A stretch of DNA of 6,600 nt from Acidobacteriota bacterium (lineage in GTDB: Bacteria; Acidobacteriota; Blastocatellia; Pyrinomonadales; Pyrinomonadaceae). The stretch covers positions 1 through 6,600 of the forward strand of contig QHXE01000002.1 of the NCBI GenBank assembly GCA_003222835.1, written 5' to 3'. Below the pieces are notes generated by a model. That model was not told where the DNA came from and ran no database searches. It worked only from the letters and a program-made list of their open reading frames with translations. Position 1 is the first letter of the stretch; each line of letters opens with the position of its first letter. Shown here one piece after another: positions 5,866 to 6,600 of the stretch. Made by a program: the position numbers and the translations under genes.

Positions 5866-6600
5866 TTGAATGGGCCTGAAGATCGGCAGCTTCCGAATGA
5901 ATTCTCGCGCAGAGCGTTGCTGCAAGCGCTGACCGGCGCTGTTGCCACCTGCGGAATCCCACGACTTGGGCTCCCTGCCGACGAGCAAGGCCCCTTTTTC
6001 TCAGAGATCCCACCATCGATAAGCAGAATTACGTGGACGCATGTGAATGGCCGCTCGGCAGACATGTATCTGCCGGAGACCACCGGTGCGGGCTGCGGCT
6101 TTCTTGATTACGACAACGACGGCTGGATGGACATTTATTTGGTCAACAGCGGGCCGTGCGATTTCTACGCTCCGCCGTCGCGGCTGCGCAATGCGCTGTA
6201 CCACAATAATCGAGATGGCACGTTTACAGATGTCGGGGAGAAAGCAGGCGTTACCGGGAACGGGTATGGGCAGGGCATTGCTGTTGGTGATTATGACGAC
6301 GATGGTTTCCCCGACATCTACTTGACACAATATGGTCGCAGCATCCTTTACCGCAACAATGGAGACGGCACGTTCAGTGATGTCACGGAAAGGGCCGGCA
6401 TCGCGGCACCCGGCTGGGCGACTAGCGCGGTGTGGTTCGACTACGACAACGACGGACAGCTTGATCTGTTCGTCTGCCGCTTTGTCGATTTCAGCAAGTC
6501 GAAAAACAAATGGTGTGGTAATCGCCTAACCAACGAACGGTCGTATTGTATTCCCCGTGTTTATGAGCCTATGCCGTGCTGGTTGTTCCACAACAATGGC
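5866..6600 (+). CDS. CRTAC1-family FG-GAP repeat protein with Tat-like leader (3' end outside window)
   Basis: Partial: 245 codons, running off the right edge. The frame is open from 5809 (TAG at 5806) and contains no ATG or GTG before the leader, so TTG at 5866 is the only reasonable start; its ribosome site (GAGCGAG, 10 nt upstream) is weak. The leader SRRALLQALTGAVATCGIP (14-32) has a twin-arginine motif plus a hydrophobic stretch. Cys29 after VAT is a poor lipobox. FG-GAP/VCBS-type repeats follow, each with a calcium-loop: DYDNDGWMDIY (81-91), DYDDDGFPDIY (142-152), DYDNDGQLDLF (192-202). They alternate with LYHNNRDGTF (111-120) and LYRNNGDGTF (161-170), and a third begins at the edge (LFHNNG). 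Cysteines 217, 228 and 238 may form a disulphide-stabilised insertion. Full-length relatives usually continue with more repeats and an ASPIC/UnbV C-terminal domain. The protein is probably an exported beta-propeller; its substrate is unknown. TPR next to CRTAC1 is a recurring pair in Acidobacteriota. Confidence 0.88.
   Translation, partial: MNGPEDRQLPNEFSRRALLQALTGAVATCGIPRLGLPADEQGPFFSEIPPSISRITWTHVNGRSADMYLPETTGAGCGFLDYDNDGWMDIYLVNSGPCDFYAPPSRLRNALYHNNRDGTFTDVGEKAGVTGNGYGQGIAVGDYDDDGFPDIYLTQYGRSILYRNNGDGTFSDVTERAGIAAPGWATSAVWFDYDNDGQLDLFVCRFVDFSKSKNKWCGNRLTNERSYCIPRVYEPMPCWLFHNNG

Noticed and set aside
5870..5932. ATG at 5870 as start of the CRTAC1 gene
   Set aside because: It is in another frame, which hits a TGA after about 20 codons. 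A frameshift is not needed, since the FG-GAP frame is open through TTG at 5866.

Overview
The window looks like chromosomal DNA of an Acidobacteriota member (Terriglobia-like). The main evidence is an Oar-type TonB-dependent receptor with an N-terminal carboxypeptidase-regulatory-like domain, followed by a secreted TPR protein and a CRTAC1/FG-GAP protein. This gene vocabulary is heavily expanded in soil Acidobacteriota. Base composition is moderately GC-rich, with short AT-rich stretches only at promoters. The taxonomic call is inference from gene content.

Left part (1-932, minus strand): a GntR/HutC-family regulator (171-932) is followed by the first 25 codons of a gene leaving the window at the left edge (75-1). 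Those residues resemble the N-terminus of glucosamine-6-phosphate deaminase (NagB). A HutC-type GntR regulator next to nagB is the classic NagR/YvoA/DasR arrangement for amino-sugar (GlcNAc/chitin) catabolism.

Divergent control region (933-1269): this 337-bp gap holds a good sigma70-type promoter firing rightwards into the receptor gene and a plausible leftward promoter for the regulator. The two use the same CTTGACAAG element as back-to-back -35 boxes. Four CTATAG/CTATATAG-core motifs and one GGTCTAG-T-ACC element (a dre-like core with one extra base) are candidate regulator sites.

Middle (1270-4758, plus): a complete 1162-residue Oar-like TonB-dependent receptor with signal peptide, regulatory-like domain, plug and beta-barrel. 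It ends in a near-perfect intrinsic terminator (4774-4810).

Right part (4823-6600, plus): a 316-residue exported TPR protein, a second hairpin with a T-tract (5783-5818), and the 5' part of a CRTAC1-family protein. The latter has a twin-arginine-type leader and calcium-loop FG-GAP repeats, and runs off the right edge. A perfect TATAAT lies in the 5' arm of the receptor terminator, so a transcript starting there would escape that terminator.

Working model (inference): the regulator senses a phosphorylated amino sugar. It controls both the leftward catabolic gene and the rightward outer-membrane receptor that takes up or binds the polymer or oligomer. The TPR and CRTAC1 proteins are envelope or exported partners of unknown role. 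No RNA gene, insertion sequence, CRISPR array or phage feature was seen.
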